This document shows positions 1 to 7,832 of a DNA stretch of 64,000 bases, piece after piece. Within the stretch, counting starts at the first letter, position 1, and each line of letters opens with the position of its first letter. Position numbers and translations under genes: made by a program. Source of the DNA: Lacibacter sp. H375 (lineage in GTDB: Bacteria; Bacteroidota; Bacteroidia; Chitinophagales; Chitinophagaceae); the NCBI RefSeq assembly GCF_037892425.1, contig NZ_JBBKTT010000001.1:2294001-2358000 (forward strand), in the 5' to 3' direction. Under the pieces are notes generated by a model, which saw only the letters and a list, made by a program, of their open reading frames with translations, was not told where the DNA came from and ran no database searches.

Positions 1-467
1 TAATAGATAATGGCTCTTATGATGCCCTTTGGATCAATGAAGAACACAGCCCTCACAGCTTTAGTAGAACTTTCTCCGGGTTGTATCATGCCATACATTT
101 TGGCAATTTTCATTGTAATATCTTCTATAAGAGGAAATTTTACTTCCACATTTTTCCAACCACGAAAATCAATTTTATCCTTGATTGTGCGTAACCATGC
201 AATGTGGCTGTATAGTCCATCCACACTTAATCCTACTAATTGTGTATTCAGTTTTGCAAACTCAGGCTCCATCTTAGCAAAGGTCATAAATTCTGATGTA
301 CATACGGGCGTGAAGTCGGCGGGATGGCTAAACAGAACGATCCATTTACCCTGATAATCGTTTGGGAAATGGATATTGCCTTGTGTGGTTACTGCAGTAA
401 ACGACGGAGCAGGGTCGCCGATGCGTGGCATACTGATTGAAGTTGGGTTTTCTATTTCGTTGAGCAT
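1..467 (-). CDS. 1-Cys peroxiredoxin (Prx6 type), 3' end outside window
   Basis: Reading the minus strand from an ATG at 467-465 gives an open frame of 155 codons that runs off the window edge, so the C-terminus is missing. The N-terminus reads MPRIGDPAPSFTA after about a dozen residues, then HPADFTPVCTSE, the peroxidatic-cysteine motif of AhpC/TSA peroxiredoxins. The lysine-rich stretch and the later VRAVFFIDPKG segment fit the Prx6 (1-Cys) group, which reduces hydrogen and alkyl peroxides in the cytoplasm. Class is judged from motifs; the missing C-terminus would be needed to exclude a resolving cysteine. It is transcribed away from the divergent OmpA-like gene. Confidence 0.88.
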   Translation of the reverse strand, partial: MLNEIENPTSISMPRIGDPAPSFTAVTTQGNIHFPNDYQGKWIVLFSHPADFTPVCTSEFMTFAKMEPEFAKLNTQLVGLSVDGLYSHIAWLRTIKDKIDFRGWKNVEVKFPLIEDITMKIAKMYGMIQPGESSTKAVRAVFFIDPKGIIRAIIY

Positions 468-806
468 AAAAAAGAGTTTTAAGTGAATAAACGGTTAACT
501 ATTGAAGGTACTGTTATAGCACCCTGTTTTCCAGTGAGCGAAGTCATGAACAGTTGTGATTGTGGGAAGTAAATTCAAAATAGTAAATCTGATTCCTGGA
601 ATTTGAGGTTTTTGCCAGGCCCCATTTAAAGTTTGGCAAGGTTTTTACCCTCCATTGAACAGCATCGTTGAGGAATAGCTTGATCGACCATGCTGTTTGT
701 ATATGAAGTAACTGAAAAGGATCAACCTTTTTGGAACAGTCATTTCTATGCAACACTTTAACCATTGTTAGGACACCTTTATTATTCATGTTCAAAAAAG
801 AATGTT
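468..806. other. intergenic, divergent promoter region
   Basis: This is the 339-base gap between the leftward peroxiredoxin and the rightward OmpA-like lipoprotein, so it must carry both promoters. I see no clean TTG-N20-TAnnTTTG pair, no RNA gene and no long inverted repeat. An 83-codon minus-strand frame at 544-795 has no recognisable family features and I do not call it. Confidence 0.5.
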
Positions 807-1676
807 ATGAAACTCAGTTACGTTGTTACGATAGCCTTCTCGTTAGTCCTGTTTACTTCTTGTGTAAGCAGTAAGAAATTTAAAAAGGCACAAGATGATT
901 ATGCTCAACTGCAAAATCGTTACACAACAATTGAAGGAAGTCTTGCCGATTGTAATAATCAAAAATCCGTTTTGGAAAGAGAAAAAGCTGATCTCAACAA
1001 ACGTGTAACAGACCTCAACCAGGAGATGGAACGCATCAAACAGAATTACACCCAAGCGATCATGCAATTGGAAAATCTATCGGTAATTTCCAAACAGCAG
1101 GCAGAAAGCATCAAACAATCATTGCAGAATATTGGCGCTAAGGACGCTTATATACAAACCTTGCAACAACAGATGGCCTATAAAGATTCACTCAACATGG
1201 TATTGGTGATGAATTTGAAAGGCGCAATAGGCAACATCAATGACGAAGACATTAATATTAAAGTGGATAAAGGGGTGGTGTATATTGATATTTCTGATAA
1301 ATTATTGTTCAAGAGCGGCAGTTATACAATAACTGATCGTGCAAAAGAAGTATTAGGTAAAGTGGCATTGGTGTTGAAGAATCAACCTGATATTGAGTTT
1401 ATGGTTGAAGGTCATACAGATAATGTGCCTTTCCGTGGTAATGCATCATTAGTTGATAACTGGGATCTTAGTGTAAAACGTGCCACTACGGTTGTTCGTT
1501 TATTGCAAAAAGAATATGGAATGGATCCTGCTAAGATGGCCGCTGCTGGTCGTGGTGAATACCATCCGGTAGGTACAAATGATTCAAACGATGGAAAAGC
1601 GTTGAATAGAAGAACAAGAATTGTTATCCTTCCACAGTTGGATCAGTTCTTCAAACTCCTCGAACCACAGAAATAA
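807..1676 (+). CDS. OmpA family lipoprotein with coiled coil
   Basis: The 289-residue protein starts MKLSYVV and has a lipobox LFTSC, so it should be an outer-membrane lipoprotein. An upstream in-frame ATG at 765 would add 14 residues before the signal peptide and is rejected. Residues about 25-130 are rich in Q, E, K and heptad-like leucines (predicted coiled coil). The C-terminal 150 residues form an OmpA/MotB-type peptidoglycan-binding domain: FMVEGHTDN, then NWDLSVKRATTVVRLL, and a final RRTRI. The likely role is tethering the outer membrane to peptidoglycan, or envelope integrity. A bidirectional hairpin terminator follows. Confidence 0.9.
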   Translation: MKLSYVVTIAFSLVLFTSCVSSKKFKKAQDDYAQLQNRYTTIEGSLADCNNQKSVLEREKADLNKRVTDLNQEMERIKQNYTQAIMQLENLSVISKQQAESIKQSLQNIGAKDAYIQTLQQQMAYKDSLNMVLVMNLKGAIGNINDEDINIKVDKGVVYIDISDKLLFKSGSYTITDRAKEVLGKVALVLKNQPDIEFMVEGHTDNVPFRGNASLVDNWDLSVKRATTVVRLLQKEYGMDPAKMAAAGRGEYHPVGTNDSNDGKALNRRTRIVILPQLDQFFKLLEPQK

Positions 1677-1697
1677 TATTCAATCAGCATAAATCAG

Positions 1698-1724
1698 AAA
1701 AGGCCACAGTAATGTGGCCTTTTT
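1698..1724. terminator. bidirectional rho-independent terminator
   Basis: Stem AGGCCACA/TGTGGCCT with a four-base loop, A-run before and T-run after. It sits between the convergent OmpA-like gene and the choice-of-anchor I gene and can serve both strands. Confidence 0.85.
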
Positions 1725-1746
1725 GTATCGAAAGCAAATGCTTCTA

Positions 1747-3288
1747 TCAGTTTGTTGTATACACTTTAATGAAGCCATCAGTTTCGCTGCTGGCAATAAA
1801 TAAACTTTTGCCATTCGGGCTTTTATCAGCAGAAACAAATAACACACCTTCGGGGCCAATACCTGTATTAAGCCATTGACTGAATACTGGTTTAGTTGGA
1901 TTTGTAATATCATAGATCGCTACTGCATTTGCTCTTTCCAAACCAACAAACAACAAGTTGTTATTACCAACACGACCAATGGTGATACCTTCCGGCTCGC
2001 AACCTTTATCATCACTTCTTCCATCAGGGTATTTTCCAAGTTCATTTGCTTTCAGATCGATTTGGTTTTTGCTGTCGTAAACCAATTGACCAGTTAACCC
2101 ATTCCAGATACTGAATGAACGTGCACCGTATGAATACAATTCATCGTAGTCACCATCACCGTCATTATCACCAAGTGTTGTTGTAATATTTAAGCGACCC
2201 AACTGTGCATTTGTTTTTAATGCTGCTGCATTTGGGAAAGCAACAGGATCAAGTATTACAGACGAATGATTTACTCTTCTTATTTCAACAGGTGTTAAAC
2301 CTGCATATTCTCTTGCATCACCTTCATTGGCAGAATAAATAAACGGCACACCATTGTGACTGTTTACAGCAATTGCATCTGGCAAATACATTCCTTTTAC
2401 CGGCCATGCGCCAAAGTTGATACCGCCATCCTGATCACTTGGATCAATTGTATTCATCGGGTTATTATAATCTTTAAAACCTAAAGGAAAAATATCAGTA
2501 ATGTTTTTTGTTGAGAGATCAATTTTGGCAATGCCATTGTTCTCCTGCAATGTAACCCATGCAGTATTACTGTTGGTTGATACTGCAATGTATTCAGGTT
2601 CTACATCCTGCTCAAAACTTGCATTTTTGCCAAACAAACGAAAGCCTTTTGTTTTTAATTCAGCTGCTCTTGAAGCAAAACTGCTGAAGTCAAGCGTTGT
2701 AACAGCATAATTATCGTTCACATCAATAATAGAAACAGTTCCAAGCGGATCAATCGTGTAAGGCTCATTCGGTTCGCCTTCATTTGCTGTAAGAATAAAA
2801 TTTCCATCAGGTGTAAAAGTGATCATATCGGGTAATGCCCCAACAGTTACAATGGCAATAGCATCATGTGTTGCTGTATTAAACACAACCACTTTACCAT
2901 TATTTGTTTTAGGAACAGCTTCAATTGCTGCTGCAAGTTTACCATTGTATACACTTACACTATTTACCAACCCGCCATAGATCGCAATATTGATATTGCC
3001 TGTAATTACTGGTGATGCAGGATTACTCAGATCAACAACTTCAATACGGTTATTACCTGCGCTGTTGTTTACTACAAACAGTTTTTTTGTTTCAGGATCG
3101 TAAGTGCTGATCTCAGCAGCGCCTGTTCCGCCACCAATAGCAAGACTGCTTATTTCAGAAAATGTAGTTGATTCCTGGCGTGCGGCAAAACCAGGTGAAG
3201 TCTGTTTCGAATTTTCCTGCTCCGTATTGAGTTTTGTACAGGCATTCAATAATACAATGCAGCTGATGAGTAAAAAGGATTTTCTCAT
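1747..3288 (-). CDS. choice-of-anchor I family beta-propeller lipoprotein
   Basis: The 513-residue protein begins MRKSFLLISCIVLLNACTK, with lipobox LNAC. The mature part has repeated seven-bladed-propeller-like strands: YDPETKKLFVVNN, VVVFNTATHDAIAIVTVG, PDMITFTPDGNFILTANEGEP and NSNTAWVTLQENN. This pattern, with PEGV and NNLLFVGLERA near the C-terminus, matches the choice-of-anchor I / YncE-like family found in secreted and surface proteins. It is probably surface or periplasmic. Substrate and partners are not evident, and some relatives are annotated as alkaline-phosphatase-like. It stands alone between a terminator and the suf promoter region. Confidence 0.82.
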   Translation of the reverse strand: MRKSFLLISCIVLLNACTKLNTEQENSKQTSPGFAARQESTTFSEISSLAIGGGTGAAEISTYDPETKKLFVVNNSAGNNRIEVVDLSNPASPVITGNINIAIYGGLVNSVSVYNGKLAAAIEAVPKTNNGKVVVFNTATHDAIAIVTVGALPDMITFTPDGNFILTANEGEPNEPYTIDPLGTVSIIDVNDNYAVTTLDFSSFASRAAELKTKGFRLFGKNASFEQDVEPEYIAVSTNSNTAWVTLQENNGIAKIDLSTKNITDIFPLGFKDYNNPMNTIDPSDQDGGINFGAWPVKGMYLPDAIAVNSHNGVPFIYSANEGDAREYAGLTPVEIRRVNHSSVILDPVAFPNAAALKTNAQLGRLNITTTLGDNDGDGDYDELYSYGARSFSIWNGLTGQLVYDSKNQIDLKANELGKYPDGRSDDKGCEPEGITIGRVGNNNLLFVGLERANAVAIYDITNPTKPVFSQWLNTGIGPEGVLFVSADKSPNGKSLFIASSETDGFIKVYTTN

Positions 3289-3414
3289 TATGTAAGTTTA
3301 TTAGTTGAGCGGCAATGGTAGACGTAGAAAGTTAAGAAAATATGACGGGAAGGTTATGAAAAGATGAAGTGAACTGATTCAAAAGTGATTTTTTGCAAAT
3401 AATTATATCGCTCA

Positions 3415-3510
3415 CTGGCTGCCGGATTGCAGCGGCACCGCAGCGTAGCGGAGGTACAGCGAAAAGCCGGAACTGCTGCTGCCAAAAGCACTAAAGCCGA
3501 CAGCCCCAAC
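3415..3510. repeat. GC-rich intergenic sequence, repeat-like
   Basis: The 3289-3651 gap (363 bases) contains a GC-rich block unlike the AT-rich flanks, with overlapping GCAGCGGCA, GTAGCGGAGG and AAAGCCGGA words and a CTGCTGCTGCC tail that can pair with the upstream GCAGC runs. It looks like a dispersed intergenic repeat rather than coding DNA. No second copy occurs in this window, so the call is tentative. Confidence 0.35.
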
Positions 3511-3569
3511 TCCTAATATTCCCCACAAATCCTCCCCAAAACGTCATTTTTTCCGCATCTCGAACACTG

Positions 3570-3605
3570 TTTGTACTTTTTCGTATAGATTAATCTGTAC
3601 TTTTG
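3570..3605 (+). promoter_or_regulatory. candidate suf operon promoter with direct repeat
   Basis: TACTTTTG at 3598-3605 fits the Bacteroidota -7 element TAnnTTTG. A TTTG at 3570-3573 could be the -33 element, though the 24-base spacing is a little long. Two near-identical 21-base segments start at 3572 and 3596 (both TGTACTTTT..GTATAGATT), a tandem repeat across the promoter that could be an operator for an Rrf2-type regulator such as the one at 10577. The operator role is inference. Confidence 0.45.
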
Positions 3606-3651
3606 TGTATAGATTGAAATTCATTAGAAATACGACTAAATAGAACGAATT

Positions 3652-5097
3652 ATGAGTGAGATGCTCAATACACTGGAGCAAACGGCCCTGAGTGAGTACA
3701 AATATGGTTGGGTAACCGACATTGAAGCCGACGAGGCGCCTCCCGGACTTAGCGAAGACATTGTGCGTTTCATCAGCGCCAAAAAGAAAGAACCCGAGTG
3801 GATGCTCGAATGGCGACTCAAAGCCTACCGCCATTGGTTAAAAATGACCGAGCCGGAATGGGCGAATGTGAAATACCCAAAGGTTGATTACAATTCCATT
3901 AAATATTACAGCGCTCCCAAGCAAAAGAAAACACTCAACAGTTTAGATGAGGTAGACCCTGAATTGCGGGCTACGTTTGAAAAGCTGGGTATTTCGCTCG
4001 ATGAACAAAAGCGTTTGAGCAATGTGGCGGTGGATGCGGTGATCGATTCGGTTTCCATTGCAACAACATTTAAAAAAGAACTTGCTGAGCTCGGTATCAT
4101 TTTCTGCAGCATGAGCGAAGCGGTGCAGGAACATCCCGAACTGATCAAAAAATGGTTGGGCTCGGTTGTGCCGATGACTGATAATTATTTTTCTGCTTTA
4201 AATAGCGCTGTGTTCAGCGATGGTAGTTTTTGCTACATTCCAAAAGGTGTAAAAAGTCCAATGGAGCTAAGCACTTACTTCCGCATCAACGCAGAAAACA
4301 CCGGACAGTTTGAACGTACATTGATCGTTGCCGAAGAAGGCAGTTATGTAAGTTATCTCGAAGGTTGTACAGCGCCTATGCGTGATGAAAATCAATTGCA
4401 TGCTGCGGTGGTTGAAATTGTAGCACTTGATAATGCTGAAGTAAAATATTCAACAGTACAGAACTGGTACCCCGGCGATAAAGATGGGAAAGGCGGTATC
4501 TACAACTTTGTTACGAAGCGTGGTATTTGCGCAGGTGTAAATTCAAAGATCAGCTGGACCCAGGTTGAAACCGGATCTGCTGTTACATGGAAATATCCTT
4601 CAGTAATATTAAAAGGTGATAACAGCCAGGGTGAATTTTATTCGGTTGCTGTTACCAACAATCATCAGCAAGCCGATACAGGAACGAAGATGATGCACAT
4701 TGGTAAGAACACAAGAAGCCGAATTGTATCGAAAGGTATTTCTGCAGGTTTCAGTCAAAACTCTTATCGTGGTTTGGTGCAGGTGGGTAAGAACGCTGTT
4801 AACGCAAGAAACTTTTCACAGTGTGATAGTTTGTTGCTTGGCGATAAATGCGGTGCACACACCTTCCCTTACATTGAAGTAAAGAACAGCACTGCTCAGG
4901 TAGAGCATGAAGCCACCACTTCTAAAATTGGTGAAGACCAGATTTTCTATTGCAATCAACGTGGTCTCGATACTGAAACGGCAGTTGCATTGATCATTAA
5001 TGGTTTTGCCAAAGAAGTGATGAATCAATTGCCGATGGAGTTTGCTGTGGAAGCACAGAAACTATTGGCGATCTCATTAGAAGGAAGTGTGGGGTAA
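3652..5097 (+). CDS. sufB: Fe-S cluster assembly scaffold SufB
   Basis: The 481-residue protein is full length for SufB. It has the beta-helix core typical of the SufB/SufD family, including [28 protein letters not shown] and the C-terminal segment [21 protein letters not shown]. SufB forms the SufBC2D scaffold on which Fe-S clusters are built from persulfide sulfur delivered by SufS/SufE. It is the first gene of the cluster, 47 bases after the candidate promoter. Its TAA stop forms part of the first 8-base-periodic inverted repeat. Confidence 0.98.
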   Translation: MSEMLNTLEQTALSEYKYGWVTDIEADEAPPGLSEDIVRFISAKKKEPEWMLEWRLKAYRHWLKMTEPEWANVKYPKVDYNSIKYYSAPKQKKTLNSLDEVDPELRATFEKLGISLDEQKRLSNVAVDAVIDSVSIATTFKKELAELGIIFCSMSEAVQEHPELIKKWLGSVVPMTDNYFSALNSAVFSDGSFCYIPKGVKSPMELSTYFRINAENTGQFERTLIVAEEGSYVSYLEGCTAPMRDENQLHAAVVEIVALDNAEVKYSTVQNWYPGDKDGKGGIYNFVTKRGICAGVNSKISWTQVETGSAVTWKYPSVILKGDNSQGEFYSVAVTNNHQQADTGTKMMHIGKNTRSRIVSKGISAGFSQNSYRGLVQVGKNAVNARNFSQCDSLLLGDKCGAHTFPYIEVKNSTAQVEHEATTSKIGEDQIFYCNQRGLDTETAVALIINGFAKEVMNQLPMEFAVEAQKLLAISLEGSVG

Positions 5098-5215
5098 CCA
5101 CAGAGACACGGAGGCACAGAGAAAAAAATGTTGCTTCCATTATAAACTAAAGCACATTAAAAACGAATAAATCACATAGGTCAGAAAAAAGCTCTGCGTC
5201 TCTGAGCCTCTGTGG
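5098..5215. repeat. 8-base-periodic inverted repeat, site A (sufB-sufC gap)
   Basis: Left arm 5098-5121 is three 8-base units, CCACAGAG, ACACGGAG and GCACAGAG. Right arm 5192-5215 is CTCTGCGT, CTCTGAGC and CTCTGTGG, its inverted counterpart. The 70-base loop has no ORF. The left arm starts directly at the sufB stop codon and the right arm ends 16 bases before the sufC start. Same family as sites B, C and D. Confidence 0.85.
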
Positions 5216-5231
5216 TGAAAAATCAAAGTAT

Positions 5232-5996
5232 ATGTTATCAATCAAAAATTTACAGGCAAGGATTGAAGAGAAGGAAATCTTAAAAGGTATCAATCTTGAT
5301 ATTAAACCAGGTGAAGTACATGCGATCATGGGTCCAAACGGTAGTGGTAAATCAACCTTGGCTTCTGTGTTAGCTGGTCGTGCTGATTACGAAGTAACCG
5401 GCGGTAGTGTTGAGTTCTTGGGAAAAGATTTGTTAGAACTTTCTCCTGAAGATCGTGCACGTGAAGGTGTATTTCTTGCATTTCAATACCCGATTGAAAT
5501 TCCCGGTGTAAGCACTACCAACTTTGTAAAAACAGCCGTGAATGAAATACGCAAGTATCGTGGTGAAGAACCAATGGATGCAGTTGCTTTCCTAAAGTTG
5601 ATGAAAGAAAGAATGAAACTTGTGAATATTGACCAGGCATTGTTAAGCCGTTCATTGAACGAAGGTTTCAGTGGTGGTGAAAAGAAACGTAACGAAATTT
5701 TCCAGATGGCAATGCTTGAACCTAAGCTTGCGATCCTTGATGAAACAGATAGTGGTTTGGATATTGATGCTCTCCGCATTGTTGCAGAAGGTGTAAACAA
5801 ACTCAAATCAAAAGACAACGCTACATTGGTGATTACGCACTACCAACGCTTGCTCGATTATATCGTTCCTGATTATGTACACATTCTCTACAAAGGACGT
5901 ATTGTAAAAACAGGTGGTAAAGAATTAGCTTTGGAACTGGAAGAAAAAGGATACGATTTTATTAAGGAAGAATTGGGAGAAGAAGTAGAAGCGTAA
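5232..5996 (+). CDS. sufC: Fe-S assembly ATPase SufC
   Basis: The 254-residue ABC-type ATPase has Walker A GPNGSGKST (34-42), signature SGGEKKR (147-153), Walker B LAILDETDSGLD (166-177) and a switch histidine in VITHY. SufC binds SufB and SufD in the cytoplasm and powers the conformational change of the SufBC2D scaffold. Length is normal. It lies between repeat sites A and B, so the sufBCD genes probably form one transcript with hairpins in the gaps. Confidence 0.98.
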   Translation: MLSIKNLQARIEEKEILKGINLDIKPGEVHAIMGPNGSGKSTLASVLAGRADYEVTGGSVEFLGKDLLELSPEDRAREGVFLAFQYPIEIPGVSTTNFVKTAVNEIRKYRGEEPMDAVAFLKLMKERMKLVNIDQALLSRSLNEGFSGGEKKRNEIFQMAMLEPKLAILDETDSGLDIDALRIVAEGVNKLKSKDNATLVITHYQRLLDYIVPDYVHILYKGRIVKTGGKELALELEEKGYDFIKEELGEEVEA

Positions 5997-6001
5997 GTTA
6001 A

Positions 6002-6056
6002 CCACAGAGACACAGAGGCACAGAGCAAATTCTCTGCGAACTCCATTCCTCCGTGG
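6002..6056. repeat. 8-base-periodic inverted repeat, site B (sufC-sufD gap)
   Basis: Left arm 6002-6025 is CCACAGAG, ACACAGAG and GCACAGAG. The right arm 6032-6056 starts CTCTGCGA and ends CTCCGTGG with a diverged middle unit. Only six bases separate the arms, so the RNA would fold as a compact imperfect hairpin. The right arm ends 18 bases before the sufD start. It is the shortest, gene-less version of the element. Confidence 0.82.
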
Positions 6057-6074
6057 TAAAAAACAAAAATCAAG

Positions 6075-7382
6075 ATGTCAGAATTAAAAGAATTAATACA
6101 GGATAAGCTCAGCAAAGAATCATTCAGCGGTAATGGTTCATTAAAGGCGTTGAGTCAAAAAGGATTGGAACTGTTCAATGAACAAGGTATTCCAACGGTG
6201 AAGCACGAAGAGTGGAAGTACACACGTATTAGCGCTGTACTCAACAAGGATTTTTCTTATGCAGAAGGTGCAACAGCAATCACTGCAAAAGATGTGGAAG
6301 AGTTTCGTTTGCCGGGTCATGAAGCAGCCAATGAACTGGTATTTGTAAACGGCATTTATCATGCAGAACTTTCTAATATCCAATCATCTGTTGATGAGTT
6401 GGTGATTCTTCCGTTGAGTGAAGCAGTGAAAGGTGAATACAAAACAATCGTTGATGCAAATCTTGGTCATAGTGCCAGCTATCATAAAGATGGCATCAAT
6501 GCATTGAACAATGCATTTGCTTACCAGGGCTTATTTATTTCGGTAAGGAAAAATAAATCAGTAGAGCATCCATTGTATTGCTATTACATCAACGATGCAA
6601 GAACAGTGAATGTATTATCGCAACCACGCACGTTGATTCATGTGGCGGTGAATGCAGAGGTAACGATCGTGGAAGAAGAAGTAACTATTGGTACAAGTGA
6701 TTCATTCATTAACAAGATCTCTGAGATTGTTGTAGAAGAAAATGCACAGGTGCATTTATATAAAATTCAGAACGAAGACAGTCACAGCAGTTGTGTAAAA
6801 ACAACACATGTGCGTCAGGTAGGAGTGAGCAAGGTAAACTCAGTAACCATTACACTCAATGGTGGTGTTATCCGTAACAACCTCAATTTTATTTTAGAAG
6901 CACCGGGTTGTGAAAGCAATATGTATGGTTTGTATTGCGTGAAGGGTGATACCCATGTCGACAATCATACCATCGTTGATAACAAAATGCCTAACAGTTT
7001 AAGCAATGAGCTGTACAAAGGCATTATTGATGAAAATGCAACGGCGGTATTCAATGGTAAGATTTTTGTTCGCCAGGATGCACAAAAGACAAACGCATAT
7101 CAAAGCAATAAGAATATTTTATTGAGTGATACTGCAACAGTGAACACCAAACCACAGCTGGAAATTTTTGCAGATGATGTAAAGTGCTCACACGGTTGTA
7201 CCATTGGCCGACTGGATGATGAAGCATTGTTTTATCTGCAATCAAGAGGTATTGGTGATAAAGCTGCAAAGGCTTTACTACTGCATGCATTCGCCATTGA
7301 GGTTTTGGAGAAGATTGAACTGGAGCCGATCCGTCAGTACGTCGATCAGATCATTTCTGAGCGTTTGGATTTTGAAATATAG
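6075..7382 (+). CDS. sufD: Fe-S assembly scaffold subunit SufD
   Basis: The 435-residue SufB/SufD-family protein carries the C-terminal hallmark CSHGCTIGRLDDEALFYLQS and the N-terminal EEWKYTRIS segment typical of SufD. It pairs with SufB in the SufBC2D complex and is needed for iron acquisition by the scaffold. It follows sufC by 78 bases, most of which is repeat B. The stop codon is followed after seven bases by the left arm of repeat C. Confidence 0.97.
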   Translation: MSELKELIQDKLSKESFSGNGSLKALSQKGLELFNEQGIPTVKHEEWKYTRISAVLNKDFSYAEGATAITAKDVEEFRLPGHEAANELVFVNGIYHAELSNIQSSVDELVILPLSEAVKGEYKTIVDANLGHSASYHKDGINALNNAFAYQGLFISVRKNKSVEHPLYCYYINDARTVNVLSQPRTLIHVAVNAEVTIVEEEVTIGTSDSFINKISEIVVEENAQVHLYKIQNEDSHSSCVKTTHVRQVGVSKVNSVTITLNGGVIRNNLNFILEAPGCESNMYGLYCVKGDTHVDNHTIVDNKMPNSLSNELYKGIIDENATAVFNGKIFVRQDAQKTNAYQSNKNILLSDTATVNTKPQLEIFADDVKCSHGCTIGRLDDEALFYLQSRGIGDKAAKALLLHAFAIEVLEKIELEPIRQYVDQIISERLDFEI

Positions 7383-7389
7383 TTACTAA

Positions 7390-7824
7390 CCACAGAGACA
7401 CCAAGACACGGAGATGAATACAAACTAATACAGTTTGAATAGTATTTCCGGAGCGATTGTAGATTGCTCAATTCGGGTTCATAGAGAATTAGGTCCTGGG
7501 TTGCTTGAAAGTGTTTATGAGGTTTGTTTGATGAAGGAATTAATAAGCGAAGGATTGACAGTAAGAAGGCAGGTGGCGTTACCTGTTTTCTACAAAGGCG
7601 AGAATATTGGACTGGATTTTAAAATTGATTTATTGGTAGAAGAGGAGGTGATTGTTGAGTTGAAAACAGTTGATAATATTCTTCCGGTTCATGAAGCACA
7701 ATTACTGACTTATTTGAAATTGTCTGAAAAGCGTTTAGGTCTTTTAATAAATTTTAATGTTAAACTTTTAAAGGATGGCATCAAGAGAATGGTTTTCTGA
7801 CTCTGTGTCTCTGCGCCTCCGTGG
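7390..7824 (+). mobile_element. putative GxxExxY element bounded by 8-base-periodic inverted repeats (site C)
   Basis: Left arm 7390-7413 is CCACAGAG, ACACCAAG and ACACGGAG. Right arm 7801-7824 is CTCTGTGT, CTCTGCGC and CTCCGTGG. An ATG at 7414 abuts the left arm and the GxxExxY stop codon TGA (7798-7800) abuts the right arm, so the reading frame fills the interval exactly. The unit separates sufD from sufS, which are normally adjacent. I infer an inserted element; no target-site duplication is evident. The arms match sites A, B and D nearby, which lack the gene. Confidence 0.6.
7435..7800 (+). CDS. GxxExxY protein (PD-(D/E)XK-like), copy 1
   Basis: The 121-residue frame starts at TTG and contains GPGLLESVYE, the family-defining GxxExxY motif, then a PD-(D/E)XK-like core: KIDLLV (acidic), VELKT (E-x-K) and the following HEAQLLTYLK. 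The function of this family is unknown; a nuclease fold is suggested by the motif. In the same frame an ATG at 7414 begins MNTN and then meets TAA at 7426-7428, so either TTG 7435 is the true start or the gene has an early nonsense change. It sits inside inverted repeats within the suf operon and has no obvious role in Fe-S assembly. A paralogue lies at 35997. Confidence 0.8.
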   Translation: MNSISGAIVDCSIRVHRELGPGLLESVYEVCLMKELISEGLTVRRQVALPVFYKGENIGLDFKIDLLVEEEVIVELKTVDNILPVHEAQLLTYLKLSEKRLGLLINFNVKLLKDGIKRMVF

Positions 7825-7832
7825 TAAAATAT

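Noticed and set aside
544-795. 83-codon minus-strand frame between peroxiredoxin and OmpA-like gene
   Set aside because: No recognisable domain, no signal, composition like non-coding DNA, and it occupies a divergent promoter region.
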